Source of the DNA: Pristionchus mayeri
Lineage: Eukaryota > Nematoda > Chromadorea > Rhabditida > Neodiplogasteridae
Length of the DNA: 64,000 nucleotides
Assembly: GCA_036245805.1 (NCBI GenBank)
Contig: BTRK01000005.1
Coordinates: forward strand, 22,978,984 to 23,042,983
Direction of reading: 5' to 3'
How positions within the stretch are numbered: the stretch's first letter is position 1; each line of letters starts with the position of its first letter. The notes beneath the pieces are model-generated. The model saw only the letters and a program-made list of their open reading frames with translations, was not told the origin of the DNA and searched no databases. This document shows, piece after piece, positions 63,701 to 64,000 of the stretch. The position numbers and the translations under genes are program-made.

Positions 63701-64000
63701 TCGAAGCCCTCACAAACTATGTTCACATCCTTTAAGAGAACGTCCACACTACTATTTAATTCTCTGTTATTTTTTGTTTCTGTTCTCATTTATTAATGCA
63801 TCATCTTCACAGGACCGGACAACTCTGATAACTTGGAAGGTGCTCAAATCGTTCCGAGTGAACGAGATTGAGAATGCAGTGAGTGGGCTGAGTGAGAAAG
63901 AAGCAGATCTACTCATTAAACTGGTCTATCGGGCATTCGAGATGGATCCGGATGGACCACTCCTTCAGTGGCATTCCCAGGTATCACCAGAGCTTCTTAT
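54713..64000 (+). CDS. arx-7: ARPC5, p16 subunit of the Arp2/3 complex (continues past window)
   Basis: Subunit of the actin-nucleating Arp2/3 complex. Exon 1 is 54713-54809: ATG opens MAKNVES and the downstream frame reads TAYRRLDVDALEEDKFEE, matching the family's N-terminus MAKN....VDVDE..E.KF. The two parts are in different frames because of one extra base at 54733-54734. Exon 2 is 54895-55011 (VDEKTIENLLQGNRNGEALH; TPVGTKISQELK). Exon 3 is 63813-63980 (LITWKVLKSFRVNEIENAV; ADLLIKLVYRAFE; LLQWHSQ), and all later junctions are in phase 0. At least one more exon must lie beyond 64000 for the C-terminal IVRVLT segment. The 8.8-kb second intron is filled with repeats. The frameshift is either a lesion or a sequencing error. 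Confidence 0.88.
55121..55601. repeat. Foldback element, 481 bp, ATAT TSD (family TTTGCCTAAG)
   Basis: Ends GAGACCGTTTGCCTAAGAAT and complement are flanked by ATAT (55117-55120 and 55602-55605). It is the shortest of three family members (3304-4306, 62459-63442), apparently with most of the second arm deleted. It lies in the ARPC5 intron. Confidence 0.85.
55602..56675 (+). other. ARPC5 intron sequence, nothing recognised
   Basis: AT-rich, with no palindrome or coding motif that I can support. Confidence 0.35.
57510..57823. repeat. MITE, 314 bp, CACGGCATTTT ends, AGGCC TSD
   Basis: Terminal inverted repeats CACGGCATTTTgCG and complement are flanked by AGGCC on both sides (57505-57509 and 57824-57828). 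A 5-bp TSD separates it from the ATAT and TA families. Confidence 0.82.
57902..60514 (+). mobile_element. RTE-type non-LTR retrotransposon, 5'-truncated
   Basis: The insertion is bounded by an 11-bp duplication TATTGTTTTGC (57891-57901 and 60515-60525). The 3' tail is the short repeat 'ctgtattctgttctg', as RTE elements have instead of poly(A). The coding part lacks the first about 60 residues of the endonuclease and part of the RT core. Same strand as ARPC5. Confidence 0.9.
57903..60460 (+). pseudogene. RTE endonuclease-reverse transcriptase, defective
   Basis: Normally a single protein that nicks target DNA and reverse-transcribes the element RNA. The apurinic-type endonuclease begins mid-domain (LYHSGGTQSHKGVAF) and keeps GDLNAR and SDHRMIR. 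The RT keeps YRPISLLS, the motif-A Asp in ALIDFKKAFDSVEW, and GVKQGDTISPKLF up to a stop at 59721. The catalytic SYADDVIIV follows at 59732 in another frame, only about ten codons on instead of the usual thirty or so. A deletion of some 60-70 bp has therefore removed the segment before the catalytic box. The frame then runs to 60460 (KYLGSWI; WKxx-type C-terminal domain ending EEWTT). Two large open frames, joined only by an inactivating deletion, suggest a fairly recent death. Confidence 0.9.
60946..61428 (+). other. ARPC5 intron sequence, nothing recognised
   Basis: Includes a GC-rich stretch (60980-61085) with a C-run at about 61077-61085. No gene or inverted repeat seen. Confidence 0.35.
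61630..62454. repeat. Foldback element, 0.8 kb (family GGTATCACGAGTC)
   Basis: Ends 'aggtatcacgagtcagtgg' and 'ccactgactcatgatacct'. The right part carries 'atctgggagc' and 'ccggctc', as in the 25951-27850 element, with a clearly diverged, partly unpaired centre. Confidence 0.65.
62459..63442. repeat. Foldback element, 984 bp, ATAT TSD (family TTTGCCTAAG)
   Basis: Ends GAGGCCGTTCGCCTAAGAAT and a near complement are flanked by ATAT (62455-62458 and 63443-63446). The arms pair through 'ccgttggctccagacg' and 'attatttttaaaaattcaac' to a centre near 62960. It abuts the previous element at the ATAT. Confidence 0.85.

Overview
This is nuclear DNA from a nematode, most likely a rhabditid (clade V) species. 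The SUMO gene encodes a protein very close to Caenorhabditis SMO-1. Coding exons are split by many 40-50 bp introns ending in TTTCAG-like acceptors, several starts follow a likely trans-splice acceptor, and all recognisable genes are conserved animal genes. The single-exon ORFs over most of the window are not genes: they are mirror images inside inverted repeats, or antisense shadows. I assembled the genes below exon by exon from homology and splice phase.

Layout. (1) About 2.9-8.4 kb, + strand: an ASH1/LIN-59-type gene (AWS, SET, post-SET, PHD, BAH). (2) 10.9-11.4 kb, - strand: SUMO (smo-1), two complete exons. (3) About 20.8-29.4 kb, + strand: a TMEM94-like P-type-ATPase-related membrane protein. 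(4) 29.5-42.7 kb, - strand: a myotubularin of the MTM1/MTMR2 class, tail to tail with TMEM94 with about 100 bp between stop codons. (5) 43.5-47.9 kb, - strand: the bifunctional enzyme PFKFB, with two 1-nt frameshifts and one broken splice donor in this sequence. (6) 49.1-50.3 kb: an intact mariner transposon. (7) About 50.9 kb, - strand: an orphan C-terminal exon. (8) 53.5-54.2 kb, - strand: a three-exon LysM-domain gene. (9) 54.7 kb to the window end, + strand: the Arp2/3 subunit ARPC5 (arx-7-type), with an 8.8 kb repeat-filled intron. A run of 500 N lies at 52641-53140.

The rest is dominated by repeats. Adding the spans listed here, roughly 45 % of the window is long inverted-repeat (foldback) elements, short hairpin MITEs, mariner copies, one RTE-type non-LTR retrotransposon and a 174-bp tandem array. 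The foldbacks fall into families by termini and target-site duplication (TSD). One set has CACGGATCTCC or GAGGCCGTTTGCC ends with a 4-bp ATAT or CTAT TSD. A second set has CAGT..GCAAAAGT-like Tc1/mariner ends with a TA TSD. A third set is rich in TACCGTA modules. Elements are nested repeatedly, most strikingly in the ARPC5 intron, and most lie in introns, so they would be transcribed as long hairpins.

The genes are unrelated housekeeping and chromatin genes and do not form one pathway. What unites the window is how the foldbacks have expanded introns around otherwise compact exons. The most notable points are the shared ATAT insertion sites, a tandem array born from a MITE, a sequence core common to mariner and foldback families, the degenerate SET motifs of the LIN-59-like protein, and the lesions in PFKFB and ARPC5, which are either pseudogenisation or consensus errors.
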